Assembly (NCBI GenBank): GCA_963809765.1
Contig: CAWEKT010000001.1
Coordinates: 682,001-746,000 of the forward strand
Direction: 5' to 3'
Length of the DNA: 64,000 nt
DNA from: JACVRM01 sp963809765
Lineage (GTDB): Bacteria > Actinomycetota > Thermoleophilia > Gaiellales > Gaiellaceae
The position numbers and the translations under genes were made by a program. Under the pieces are notes generated by a model, which was given only the letters and a program-made list of their open reading frames with translations, had not been told where the DNA came from and made no database searches. Below, in pieces: positions 29,518-37,948 of the stretch. Position 1 is the first letter of the stretch. Each line of letters begins with the position of its first letter.

Positions 29518-31170
29518 TTGTCACAGCAGCAGATCACCGCGTCGCGGCCCTTCGGGGCCGTTCCTGTGCCTGGGGGCGTCGAGTTCCGCGTCTGGGCGCC
29601 CGCCGCCGGGCGCGTCTCCGTGCGGCTCCCGGGCGGCGACGACGAGCTCGAGCCCGCGGGCGCCGGGATCTGGCACGGCGTCGTTGCCGCCGGCCCGGGC
29701 GACGACTACCGCTTCGTGCTCGACGGCGGCGAGGCGTGGCCCGACCCGTGTTCCCGCTGGCAGCCGGAGGGGGTGCGAGGCCCGTCGCGCGTGCTCGATC
29801 TCGACGCCTACACCTGGACCGACGCCGACTGGCCCGGCCTGGCGCTCGAGGAGCTCGTCCTCTACGAGCTGCACGTCGGCGCCTTCTCCGAGGCGGGCAC
29901 GTTCGACGGCGTCAGCCCGTACCTCGAAGGGCTCCGTGAGCTGGGGGTGACCGCGATCGAGCTGATGCCGGTCGCGACCTTCCCGGGCGAACGCGGCTGG
30001 GGCTACGACGGCGTCTACGCCTACGCGCCGCACGAGGCGTACGGCGGTCCCGCGGGGCTGATGCGCCTCGTCGACGCGGCGCATGCCCACGGCCTCGGCG
30101 TCTTCCTCGACGTCGTCTACAACCACGTCGGCCCGGGCTCGGAGGCGCTGTCGGCGTTCGGCCCGTACTTCACCGATCGGCACGAGACCTTCTGGGGCGC
30201 GGCGATGAACTACGACGACGAGGGCTCGCCTGGTGTGCGCGAGTGGGCGATCGGCAACGCCTGCATGTGGGTGCGCGACTACCACGTCGACGGGCTGCGG
30301 CTCGACGCGACGCACGCGATCTTCGACGACGGCCCACGCCACGTCGTCGCCGAGCTGGTCGAGCGCGTCCACGCGGAGCGGCCGAGATTCGGCCCACATC
30401 CGGCACAGACACGTGACGACCCGCGTGCTACTCCTTCCACCGGGGTTGAGTGGGAGGCCCCAACCCAGGGCGGGGGGTCGTCGCTGCGGCGGCCGCCGCT
30501 CGTCGTGGCCGAGTACGGGCCCGAGGATCCGCGGCCGGTCGAGGAGTGGGGCTGCGACGCGCAGTGGGGCGACGCCCTCCACCACGAGCTGCACGTGCTG
30601 CTCACCGGCGAGCGCGACGGCTACTACGCCGCCTTCGGCTCCGGCGAGGGCCTCGCCCGCTGCCTCGGGCGGCAGCCGTCCGAGCGCTGGGTGGTATGCA
30701 CGCAGAACCATGACCAGGTCGGCAACCGGGCGCTCGGCGACCGGCCTGCCGCCGGGGAGCTCCGCCTGCGCGCGCTGGTGGCCCTCTTCGCACCGCAGCT
30801 GCCGCTCCTCTTCATGGGCGAGGAGTACGGCGAGCGGGCGCCGTTCCAGTTCTTCACCGACCACATCGACCCGGCCATCGCGGAGGCGACTCGTGAGGGC
30901 CGGCGGAAGGAGTTCGGGGCCTTCACCGCCTTCTCGGGCGACGAGGTCCCGGACCCGCAGGACGTGGGCACCTTCGAGCGCTCGAAGCTGTCGCACGAGG
31001 GCGACGAGGAGCTGCGTGAGCTCTACCGGGAGCTCCTCCGGCTGCGCCGGCAGCTGCCGCAGGAGATCGAGGCCTCCTGGGACGACGCCACGCGGACCCT
31101 GACCGCCCGCCGCGGGGACGTGACGCTCGTGGCCGACTTCGACACCAAGCGGGCGGAGCTCCGGCGATGA
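29518..31170 (+). CDS. treZ: Malto-oligosyltrehalose trehalohydrolase, with an in-frame ~37-codon insertion
   Basis: 550 residues from a TTG start, giving LSQQQITASRPFGAVPVPGGVEFRVWAPAAG; no better start exists upstream in frame. GH13_10 motifs: VLYELHVGAFSEAGTFDG, GVFLDVVYNHVGPGSEAL, VDGLRLDATHAIFDDG (nucleophile near residue 257), LVVAEYGPEDPRPVEEWG (acid/base near 332), VCTQNHDQVGNR (near 397). It hydrolyses the trehalose unit that TreY forms at maltodextrin ends. Between VERVHAERP and PLVVAEYG a segment of about 37 residues (FGPHPAQTRDDPRATPSTGV onward) is not expected in the family and coincides with the dispersed repeat at 30385-30495. Confidence 0.93.
   Translation: MSQQQITASRPFGAVPVPGGVEFRVWAPAAGRVSVRLPGGDDELEPAGAGIWHGVVAAGPGDDYRFVLDGGEAWPDPCSRWQPEGVRGPSRVLDLDAYTWTDADWPGLALEELVLYELHVGAFSEAGTFDGVSPYLEGLRELGVTAIELMPVATFPGERGWGYDGVYAYAPHEAYGGPAGLMRLVDAAHAHGLGVFLDVVYNHVGPGSEALSAFGPYFTDRHETFWGAAMNYDDEGSPGVREWAIGNACMWVRDYHVDGLRLDATHAIFDDGPRHVVAELVERVHAERPRFGPHPAQTRDDPRATPSTGVEWEAPTQGGGSSLRRPPLVVAEYGPEDPRPVEEWGCDAQWGDALHHELHVLLTGERDGYYAAFGSGEGLARCLGRQPSERWVVCTQNHDQVGNRALGDRPAAGELRLRALVALFAPQLPLLFMGEEYGERAPFQFFTDHIDPAIAEATREGRRKEFGAFTAFSGDEVPDPQDVGTFERSKLSHEGDEELRELYRELLRLRRQLPQEIEASWDDATRTLTARRGDVTLVADFDTKRAELRR
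30385..30495 (-). repeat. Dispersed repeat inserted in frame in treZ, flanked by 7-bp direct repeats
   Basis: A 111-bp segment (37 codons) bounded by GCGGCCG at 30378-30384 and 30489-30495. Its reverse complement aligns with the intergenic element at 20655-20760, sharing CACGTGTCTGTG and GCCGAAT at one end and GACCCC...GGGG...CCTCC at the other. The translation is low in hydrophobic residues and rich in Pro, Gly, Arg and Thr, fitting a surface loop just before the catalytic Glu strand. The flanking GCGGCCG repeat could be chance in such GC-rich DNA. Confidence 0.5.
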
Positions 31171-31183
31171 CGGCCGTCCGATC

Positions 31184-33298
31184 GTGAAGCTCTGGCCCGG
31201 CAAGCCCTTCCCGCTCGGCGCCATGTGGGACGGGCAGGGGACGAACTTCTCGCTCTTCTCGGAGAACGCCGAGCGCGTCGAGCTCTGCCTGTTCGACGAG
31301 CGGGACGCCGAGACGCGGGTGGAGCTCATCGAGCAGACGGCCCACGTGTGGCACAGCTACCTGCCGGGCGTCGGCCCCGGCCAGCGCTACGGCTACCGCG
31401 TCCACGGGCCCTATGCGCCCGAGCAAGGCCACCGGTTCAATCCGGCCAAGCTGCTGATCGACCCCTACGCGAAGGCGATCGAAGGCGCAATCGGCTGGAA
31501 CCGCGCCAACACGCTGCCGTACGTCCCCGACGGCGACGATGCCGACCTCCAGCCCGACGACCAGGACGACGCGGAGGCGATCCCGAAGTGCGTCGTCGTC
31601 GACGAGACGTTCGACTGGGAGGACGACGTCTGGCCGCGCCCGCAGGTGCCGTGGCACAGGACGGTGATCTACGAGGTGCACGTCAAAGGCTTCACCAAGC
31701 GGCATCCGGGCGTGCGTGACGATCTGCGCGGCACCTACGCGGGGCTCGCCTCCGACGAGTCGATCGCCTACCTGAAGTCGCTCGGCGTCACCACCGTCGA
31801 GCTGCTGCCGATCCACCACATCGCCGACGAGCAGTTCGTCGCGGACAAGGGGCTGTCCAACTACTGGGGCTACAGCTCCATCGGCTACCTCGCTCCGCAC
31901 GCGCTCTACGCGGCGACGGGGACGAGGGGCGAGCAGGTGCGCGAATTCAAGGGGATGGTCAAGGCCTTCCACCGCGCGGGGCTCGAGGTCATCCTCGACG
32001 TGGTCTACAACCACACGGCCGAGGGCAACCACCGGGGGCCGATGCTGTCGTTCCGCGGGGTCGACAACGCGGCCTACTACCGCCTCGTGCCCGACGACCC
32101 GCGGTACTACATGGACTTCACCGGCACGGGCAACAGCCTCAACCCCGTCCACCCGAGCGTGCTTCGCCTGATCATGGACTCGCTGCGCTACTTCGTGATG
32201 GAGTGCCGGGTCGACGGCTTCCGCTTCGACCTCGCCTCGGCGCTCGCGCGCGAGTTCTACGACGTCGACCGGCTCTCGGCGTTCTTCGACATCATCCACC
32301 AGGACCCCGTGCTCTCCCAGGTCAAGCTGATCGCCGAGCCCTGGGACGTCGGGCCCGGCGGCTACCAGGTCGGCAACTTCCCGGTCCTCTGGACGGAGTG
32401 GAACGGCCTCTACCGGGACACCATGCGCGACTTCTGGCGCGGCGGCGCGAGCGTCGCCGACTTCGCCACCCGCTTCACCGGCTCGAGCGACCTCTACCAG
32501 TCGGACGGCCGCACGCCGTTCGCCTCGATCAACTTCGTCACGGCTCACGACGGCTTCACGCTCGCCGACCTCGTCTCCTACAACGAGAAGCACAACGACG
32601 CCAACCAGGAGGGCAACCGCGACGGCAGCGACGACAACCGCAGCTGGAACTTCGGCGTCGAGGGCCCGACCGACGACCCCGAGATCCGGGCGCTGCGGGC
32701 GCGCCAGCAGCGGAACTTCCTGACGACGCTCTTCCTCTCGCAGGGCGTGCCGATGCTGCTCGGCGGCGACGAGCTCGGGCGCACGCAGCACGGCAACAAC
32801 AACGCCTGGTGCCAGGACAACGAGCTCTCCTGGTTCGACTGGACTTTGAGCCAAGAGCAGGAGGAGCTGCTCGCATTCACGCGCCGGCTGGTCCGCCTGC
32901 GGGCGGCCCATCCCGTCTTCCGCCGCTCCCGCTTCCTCGAGGGGCGGCCCGTCGCGGAGTCGCCGCTCCCGGACGTCTGGTGGTTCCGCCCCGACGGTCG
33001 ACGAATGACCCGGCGTGACTGGCAGCAGGCAGAGGGTCACCGGCTCGGCGTCTTCCTGAACGGGGCGGCGATGAGCGAGCGTGCCCCGGACGGGGAGCCG
33101 ATCGAGGATGACTCGTTCCTGCTCCTGTTCAACGCCTTCCACGAGCCCGTCGTCTTCACGCTGCCGCCGCCGCGCTTCGGCCGGCGTTGGGAGCTCGAGC
33201 TCTCGACAATCGACCCGAACGCCGAGCCGGCCGTCTATCCCGGCCGCGGGCTCGTGCCGCTGGAGCCGCGGTCGATCGTGATTCTGCGACGGGCATGA
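31184..33298 (+). CDS. glgX: Glycogen debranching enzyme (isoamylase type, GlgX/TreX)
   Basis: 704-residue GH13_11 debrancher. N-terminal CBM48 (PLGAMWDGQGTNFSLFSENA). Catalytic domain motifs: VIYEVHVKGFTKRHPGV, LEVILDVVYNHTAEGNHRGP, CRVDGFRFDLASALAREF (nucleophile near residue 346), VKLIAEPWDVGPGGYQVG (near 384), INFVTAHDGFTLADLVSYN, and GVPMLLGGDELGRTQHGNNNA near the C-terminal beta domain. GTG start 14 bases after the treZ stop. It hydrolyses alpha-1,6 branches so that TreY and TreZ can act on linear ends. Intact. Confidence 0.95.
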   Translation: MKLWPGKPFPLGAMWDGQGTNFSLFSENAERVELCLFDERDAETRVELIEQTAHVWHSYLPGVGPGQRYGYRVHGPYAPEQGHRFNPAKLLIDPYAKAIEGAIGWNRANTLPYVPDGDDADLQPDDQDDAEAIPKCVVVDETFDWEDDVWPRPQVPWHRTVIYEVHVKGFTKRHPGVRDDLRGTYAGLASDESIAYLKSLGVTTVELLPIHHIADEQFVADKGLSNYWGYSSIGYLAPHALYAATGTRGEQVREFKGMVKAFHRAGLEVILDVVYNHTAEGNHRGPMLSFRGVDNAAYYRLVPDDPRYYMDFTGTGNSLNPVHPSVLRLIMDSLRYFVMECRVDGFRFDLASALAREFYDVDRLSAFFDIIHQDPVLSQVKLIAEPWDVGPGGYQVGNFPVLWTEWNGLYRDTMRDFWRGGASVADFATRFTGSSDLYQSDGRTPFASINFVTAHDGFTLADLVSYNEKHNDANQEGNRDGSDDNRSWNFGVEGPTDDPEIRALRARQQRNFLTTLFLSQGVPMLLGGDELGRTQHGNNNAWCQDNELSWFDWTLSQEQEELLAFTRRLVRLRAAHPVFRRSRFLEGRPVAESPLPDVWWFRPDGRRMTRRDWQQAEGHRLGVFLNGAAMSERAPDGEPIEDDSFLLLFNAFHEPVVFTLPPPRFGRRWELELSTIDPNAEPAVYPGRGLVPLEPRSIVILRRA

Positions 33299-35244
33299 CC
33301 CGCCCCTGGCGGGCGACGTACCGCCTCCAGCTCGGCCCCGAGCTCGACTTCGACGCTGCTCGGGCCCTCGTCCCGTACCTGCAGGAGCTCGGCGTCAGCC
33401 ACCTCTACCTGTCGCCCTCGATGAGAGCGTTCCCCGGCTCGACGCACGGCTATGACGTCGTCGACCCCACGCGCATCTCCGAGGAGCTCGGCGGCGCTCA
33501 GGCCTTCCGCCGCCTGTGCTCGGCGGGGCTCGGCGTGCTGCTCGACATCGTGCCAAACCACATGGCGGCGACGGACGAGAACCGGTTCTGGGCAGATCCC
33601 GAGCTCCGTGCCCGCTACTTCGACTGGGATCCCGAGAGCGGCTGGTACCGGCGCTTCTTCACGATCGCCGACCTCGCCGGCGTCCGCGTCGAGGACGAGG
33701 CCGTCTTCGCCGAGACCCACAGCACCGTGCTCAGCCTGCTCGACGAGGGCTTCGTCGACGGGCTCCGCATCGACCACCCGGACGGCCTCGCCGACCCGGC
33801 CGGATACCTGGCCCAGCTGCGAGAGCGCGGCGTCGAGCACGTCTGGGTCGAGAAGATCCTGGAGCCCGGCGAGGAGCTCCGTCCGTGGCCGGTCGAGGGC
33901 ACGACGGGCTACGAGTTCGCAAACGACGTCACCGCGCTCTTCGTCGATCCAGCCGGCGAGGAGCCGCTGACGCAGCTGTACGCGGAGCTGACGGGCGAGC
34001 GCCGGAGCTTCGCCGAGGTCGCGTACGAGGCCAAGCTCGAGCAGGCGCGAACGGAGTTCCGCCAGGAGTTCGATCGCCTGCGGGCGATCCGCGACCTGCC
34101 CGGCCTCGAGGAGGCCGCCGCGTCGCTGCACGTCTACCGCACGTACGTCGAGCCCCACTCGCAGGCGGTTGCGCCCGAGGACCGGGAGGCGCTCGGGCAC
34201 CTCGATCCCGCGTTGCGCCAACTCCTGCTGCTCGAGGAGCCCGTCGATCCGGAGTTCGTCGTTCGCTTCCAGCAGGTGACGGGCCCGGTGATGGCCAAGG
34301 GCATCGAGGACACGGCCTTCTACCGCTGGCTGCGGTTGACGGCCCTGAACGAGGTCGGCGGCAACCCCGGCCGCTTCAGCCTCTCCGTCGAGGAGTTCCA
34401 CCGCGCGAACGCCGCGCGCGCCGAGCGCTTCCCCCTCCACCTGCTCACCACGCAGACGCACGACACCAAGCGCTCGGGCGACGTCCGCGCACGCATCGGC
34501 GCGCTCGCCGGCATGGCCGAGGAGTGGAGCGAGCACGCACGCGCGTGGCAGTACCTCGACGACCCGAACGAGAACTACCTGCTGCTCCAGACCGCGCTCG
34601 GCGCCTGGCCGCTCGAGCAGGAGCGGCTCGTCGCGTACATGGAGAAGTCGGCCCGCGAAGCAGGCGTTACGACGGGCTGGGTCGATCCGGACGAGGGGCA
34701 TGAGCGCCGGCTCCGCGAGGGCATCTCGCGCTTCTACGAGCAGCCGCCGGCGGGGTGGGAGGAGCTCGCCGCGCGTGTCGCAGCCGAGGGCGAGCGGACA
34801 GCTCTTGCCCAGACGCTGCTGAAGCTGACCGTGCCCGGTCTGCCGGACCTCTACCAGGGCGACGAGCTCCGCTCGCTCAGCCTGGTCGATCCCGACAACC
34901 GTCGCCCGGTCGACTGGGACGCCCGCCGTCGCGCGCTCGCCCAGCCGCCGCCGAAGCTGCGCGTGATCCGCACGGCGCTCGCGCTTCGGGCGCGCCGTCC
35001 AGCCGCCTTCGCGGGTGCGTACGTGCCGCTCGATGCCGGCCCGGACGTCTGCGCGTTCCTCCGCGGCGACGACGAGGTGCTGGTCGCCGTGCCGCTGCGC
35101 CGTCGGGGCGAGGAGGAGGGGCTGGCCGTCCCTGCCGGCCGCTGGCGCGACCTGCTCGCCGGGCAGGAACGCCGGCTCCGCGGTCACGAACGGCTCGGGG
35201 ACCTGCTCGCCGGGCTGCCGGTCGCCCTCTTCGAGCGCGCGTAG
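33295..35244 (+). CDS. treY: Malto-oligosyltrehalose synthase
   Basis: 649-residue GH13_26 enzyme that converts the reducing end of maltodextrin to a trehalosyl unit. Motifs: TYRLQLGPELDFDAARALVPYLQ (split as TYRLQLGPELDFDAA), GVSHLYLSPSMRAFPGSTHG, GVLLDIVPNHMAATDENRFW, FVDGLRIDHPDGLADPAGY (nucleophile near residue 157), HVWVEKILEPGEELRPWPVE (acid/base near 184), and TQTHDTKRSGDVRARIGALA. It is shorter than typical bacterial TreY (about 700-830), mainly in the lid and C-terminal regions. The ATG overlaps the glgX stop (ATGA). Last gene of the glucan/trehalose run. Confidence 0.94.
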   Translation: MTRPWRATYRLQLGPELDFDAARALVPYLQELGVSHLYLSPSMRAFPGSTHGYDVVDPTRISEELGGAQAFRRLCSAGLGVLLDIVPNHMAATDENRFWADPELRARYFDWDPESGWYRRFFTIADLAGVRVEDEAVFAETHSTVLSLLDEGFVDGLRIDHPDGLADPAGYLAQLRERGVEHVWVEKILEPGEELRPWPVEGTTGYEFANDVTALFVDPAGEEPLTQLYAELTGERRSFAEVAYEAKLEQARTEFRQEFDRLRAIRDLPGLEEAAASLHVYRTYVEPHSQAVAPEDREALGHLDPALRQLLLLEEPVDPEFVVRFQQVTGPVMAKGIEDTAFYRWLRLTALNEVGGNPGRFSLSVEEFHRANAARAERFPLHLLTTQTHDTKRSGDVRARIGALAGMAEEWSEHARAWQYLDDPNENYLLLQTALGAWPLEQERLVAYMEKSAREAGVTTGWVDPDEGHERRLREGISRFYEQPPAGWEELAARVAAEGERTALAQTLLKLTVPGLPDLYQGDELRSLSLVDPDNRRPVDWDARRRALAQPPPKLRVIRTALALRARRPAAFAGAYVPLDAGPDVCAFLRGDDEVLVAVPLRRRGEEEGLAVPAGRWRDLLAGQERRLRGHERLGDLLAGLPVALFERA

Positions 35245-35293
35245 AAGTCGGCAATTGCAGGAAAAGCTGCCCGCCTTTCGGCATACTCGCGCG

Positions 35294-37483
35294 ATGGACG
35301 AGGAGCAACTCGCCCAGCTTCGCGACTGGGCGCGTCGCCTCGAGCGCTCCGGCGACACCGCTGAGCTTCGGGCCGCAGGCAAGGCGCTGGAGCTGGCGAC
35401 GGCCGAGATCGAGCGTCTCAAGGCGCGCCTGGCGGACACGCCACGCCCCGACGGCGCACCGACGGCGAGGGAAGGCGACGGCGCGCCGCAGCGATCGCGG
35501 CGCATCTTCGACCTCGAGGCCGACGACGAGGAGGACGCCGAATCGCTCGAGCGCAGGCTGCATCGCGCGGCCGTCGCCAGGGCCCGTGGTGCTCGCTCGA
35601 ACGGAACAGCCCGGCCGTCACGCCGAGGCGGAACGACGCGGCCGTCCCGGCGGTCCGCGGAGGGAGCAGGTGACGACCGTCCGGGCGACCGCCAGCAGAC
35701 GCTGAGCCGCCTCCTCGAGGCGCCGCCGCCGCCGACCACGCTCCCGCGTGAGAGCGGGAACGGGCGCAACGGCAGCGCGCTGACGAACGGCCACGCGTCC
35801 TTCGAGGCGACGCCCGCGCCGCCGGCGCGTGAGCGGCGCCGGGCCCCAAAGCGCTCGCTCGAGCTTCCCGTCCGGCCGCTGCTCGTCGGGGCGGCGAGCG
35901 TCGCCGTGCTGATCGCCGCGGCCGCGGGGCTCGCGCGCGTGATCGCACCGGAGTTCGACCCGAACGGCCCCCCGCGAGAGGCCCTCGTCGGCGCAGCGGC
36001 AGTCCGCGACCTCGCCTTCGAGGTGCGGGCCGACGACGCGACCCTGCGCAAGCTGGGCTGGGTGCTCGACGGCAAGAGCATGAAGGCGCGCGTGGTGCGG
36101 CGCGGAGAGGTCGCGAGGTTCTCGGGAGCCGCACTCGCGGACGGCGAGCACCGGCTGACCGTGCACGCGGACGGCTGGCTGCCCGGCTCTCGGACCGAGC
36201 ACACCTGGCACTTCACGATCGACCGCACGCCACCGCTCGTAAAGGTCGCGCCGGCGTCGCGCACGGCGGCGGTCTTCCGCCCGTACACGTTCCGTGCGGT
36301 CACCGACCCGGGCAGCGAGGTTCGCATCAACGACCGGCCCGTTGCCGTCCGCGACGGCCGCTTCGCCGTCGCGTACGCGGAGCCGCCGAAGGGCCAGCTG
36401 CGCGTGGACGTGACCGACCGCTTCGGCAACGCCAGCGCCTCGTGGATCTCCGTCCAGGTCGTGCCGCGCACGCCGCGCGCCCAGCTCCGCGCAGTCCACG
36501 TCACCTCGCACGCGTGGGCGAACCCGGCGCTGCGGCGGGGCGTCTTCGCACTGATCGACGCCGGCAAGATCGACGCCGTCGAGCTCGACCTCAAGGACGA
36601 GTCGGGCGAGGTCGGCTTCGAAGCGCCGATCCCGCTGGCCCGCCAGATCGGCGCGATGCGCGACGTCTACGACCTGCGCGAGGCGATCAGGCTCCTGCAC
36701 GCCCGCGGGATCATGGTCGTCGGCCGGATCGTCGCCTTCCGCGACCCGGTGCACGCGCAGGCGGCCTGGCGCCGCGGGTGGCGCGACCAGGTGATCCAGA
36801 CGCCCGACGGCGGGCAGTACGCGGGCTACGACGGCTTCACGAACTTCGCCAGCCCGGCCGTGCGCAAGTACAACATCGACATCGCCCGGGTGGCCGCGCA
36901 GGCGGGGATCGACGACATCCTCTACGACTACGTCCGCCGGCCGGACGGCCCGATCTCGACCATGCGCTTCCCGGGCCTGCGCGGAACGCCCGAGGGCTCG
37001 GTCGCGCGCTTCCTCGCGGAGGCCAGGGCGGCGCTACGGCCGTACGGCACCTTCCTGGGCGCGAGCGTGTTCGGCGTCGCGGCCACGCGCCCGACCGAGG
37101 TCGCCCAGAACATTCCGGCGATGGCGCGGAACGTCGACTACATCGCGCCGATGCTCTACCCGTCACACTGGGGCCGAGGCGAGTACGACGTCGCCCACCC
37201 GAACGCCGAGCCGTACGCGATCGTCCGCCGCTCGCTCGTCGACTTCAAGAAGCAGGTCCGCGGCACGGGCGCGCGCGTCGTGCCGTGGCTGCAGGACTTC
37301 TCGCTCGGGATCACCTACGGCCCGGCCGAGGTCAACGCCCAGATCCGAGCCGCCCGCGACGCCGGGATCAAGGAGTGGCTGCTCTGGGATCCCGAGGTGA
37401 CGTACACGTCAGACGGCATGCCGCGGGCGCCGAAGCTGGAGCCGATCAAGACGGCCCAGCCGAGCGACGGCGCCGACGACTGA
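35294..37483 (+). CDS. Membrane-anchored DUF4015 putative glycoside hydrolase
   Basis: 729 residues. A cytoplasmic N-terminal region has a coiled-coil (LRDWARRLERSGDTAELRAA; ELATAEIERLKARL) and a disordered Ser/Arg/Pro stretch; one membrane helix lies at about 190-217 (LLVGAASVAVLIAAAAGLAR); two Ig-like beta modules at about 225-395 (GWVLDGKSMKARVVRRGEVA; PYTFRAVTDPGSEVRINDR). The C-terminal TIM barrel of the DUF4015/GH13-like type has AVELDLKDESGEVGFEAPIP, GIMVVGRIVAFRDPVHAQAA, ILYDYVRRPDGPISTMRFPG, DYIAPMLYPSHWGRGEYDVA and RVVPWLQDFSLGITYGPAEV. D-L-K-D-E and D-Y-V-R-x-P-D are family signatures. Likely acts on extracellular polysaccharide; substrate unknown. It directly follows treY. Confidence 0.82.
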   Translation: MDEEQLAQLRDWARRLERSGDTAELRAAGKALELATAEIERLKARLADTPRPDGAPTAREGDGAPQRSRRIFDLEADDEEDAESLERRLHRAAVARARGARSNGTARPSRRGGTTRPSRRSAEGAGDDRPGDRQQTLSRLLEAPPPPTTLPRESGNGRNGSALTNGHASFEATPAPPARERRRAPKRSLELPVRPLLVGAASVAVLIAAAAGLARVIAPEFDPNGPPREALVGAAAVRDLAFEVRADDATLRKLGWVLDGKSMKARVVRRGEVARFSGAALADGEHRLTVHADGWLPGSRTEHTWHFTIDRTPPLVKVAPASRTAAVFRPYTFRAVTDPGSEVRINDRPVAVRDGRFAVAYAEPPKGQLRVDVTDRFGNASASWISVQVVPRTPRAQLRAVHVTSHAWANPALRRGVFALIDAGKIDAVELDLKDESGEVGFEAPIPLARQIGAMRDVYDLREAIRLLHARGIMVVGRIVAFRDPVHAQAAWRRGWRDQVIQTPDGGQYAGYDGFTNFASPAVRKYNIDIARVAAQAGIDDILYDYVRRPDGPISTMRFPGLRGTPEGSVARFLAEARAALRPYGTFLGASVFGVAATRPTEVAQNIPAMARNVDYIAPMLYPSHWGRGEYDVAHPNAEPYAIVRRSLVDFKKQVRGTGARVVPWLQDFSLGITYGPAEVNAQIRAARDAGIKEWLLWDPEVTYTSDGMPRAPKLEPIKTAQPSDGADD

Positions 37484-37536
37484 ACCCTCCGCGCCGGGGG
37501 GCGGCCCCGCGCGAAGCGGCTACACTGAGCCGGCCA

Positions 37537-37609
37537 GGGCGGTTAGCTCAGTTGGGAGAGCACCAGCTCGACAAGCTGGGGGTCGCTGGTTCGAGCCCAG
37601 CACCGCCCA
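37537..37609 (+). tRNA. tRNA-Val (GAC)
   Basis: Complete cloverleaf: acceptor GGGCGGT with ACCGCCC, D stem GCTC/GAGC, anticodon stem CCAGC/GCTGG around the 7-base loop TCGACAA, T stem GCTGG/CCAGC around TTCGAGC. Discriminator A, followed by CC then T, so the CCA end is not fully encoded. Anticodon GAC reads GUC/GUU valine codons. The base 5' of the anticodon is C, where U33 is nearly universal. The 3' half from the anticodon onward is repeated downstream as an integration scar. Confidence 0.92.
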
Positions 37610-37706
37610 CCTCGAAAACCCGCTGGAAACGGCGGGTTTTCTTATCTCTCAAGCCGGACGTAGGTCAACGTAATGGGCCGTGTGCAAGCGGTTCTGCAAG
37701 CGTTTG
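37570..37706 (+). repeat. attL-like direct repeat: 3' half of tRNA-Val plus flank (137 bp)
   Basis: From the anticodon GACAAGC through the tRNA 3' end, its terminator and about 66 more bases, ending GCAAGCGTTTG. It is identical base for base to 53973-54109. The two copies bound 16.4 kb of accessory DNA. The shared block includes a pair of GCAAGCG words (37685 and 37697 regions) that could be recombinase arm sites. Identity starts exactly in the anticodon loop, the crossover class known for many tyrosine recombinases at tRNA genes. Confidence 0.85.
37615..37640 (+). terminator. Intrinsic terminator of tRNA-Val
   Basis: AAAACCCGC and GCGGGTTTT pair around a short GGAAAC-containing loop; the 3' arm itself ends in a T run. 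It lies six bases after the tRNA 3' end. The same hairpin is carried in the attR-like copy at 54018-54043 and, slightly altered, at 61251-61276. Confidence 0.8.
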
Positions 37707-37739
37707 TGGTCTGGCGGCTCAGAAACGGAGATAAGAGGT

Positions 37740-37774
37740 TGTGGTGGTCCCCGGTTCAAATCCGGGCACCCCGA
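37740..37774 (+). other. Partial tRNA 3' fragment, tRNA-Pro-like
   Basis: T stem CCCGG/CCGGG around TTCAAAT, then CACCCCG and a discriminator A, is the 3' quarter of a tRNA; CACCCCGA is typical of tRNA-Pro. No 5' half (expected CGGGGTG) lies nearby, and the sequence upstream is the end of the attL repeat. It is read as a scar of a further integration event just inside the island. The rest of 37707-37948 shows no gene. Confidence 0.5.
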
Positions 37775-37948
37775 CTTGAAACTCGGCCGTCGGTGGCGGC
37801 ACGGCCGTGAAGCTCAGCGCTCAGGTGCTCGCGACTCGCGGCCGGTCATCGGAAGGACTTGGTCCTTCTGCTGCTTGTCGCCTCACTGCTGGGGGCTCCT
37901 GGTTGAAGGGAAAACGCGGTCGGCTTATCGGCTTCGCTGAAGCAACGC

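Noticed and set aside
33235..36594. 1119-codon minus-strand frame opposite treY and the DUF4015 gene
   Set aside because: Low-complexity Ser/Arg/Ala translation produced by third-position GC of the plus-strand genes; no family features.
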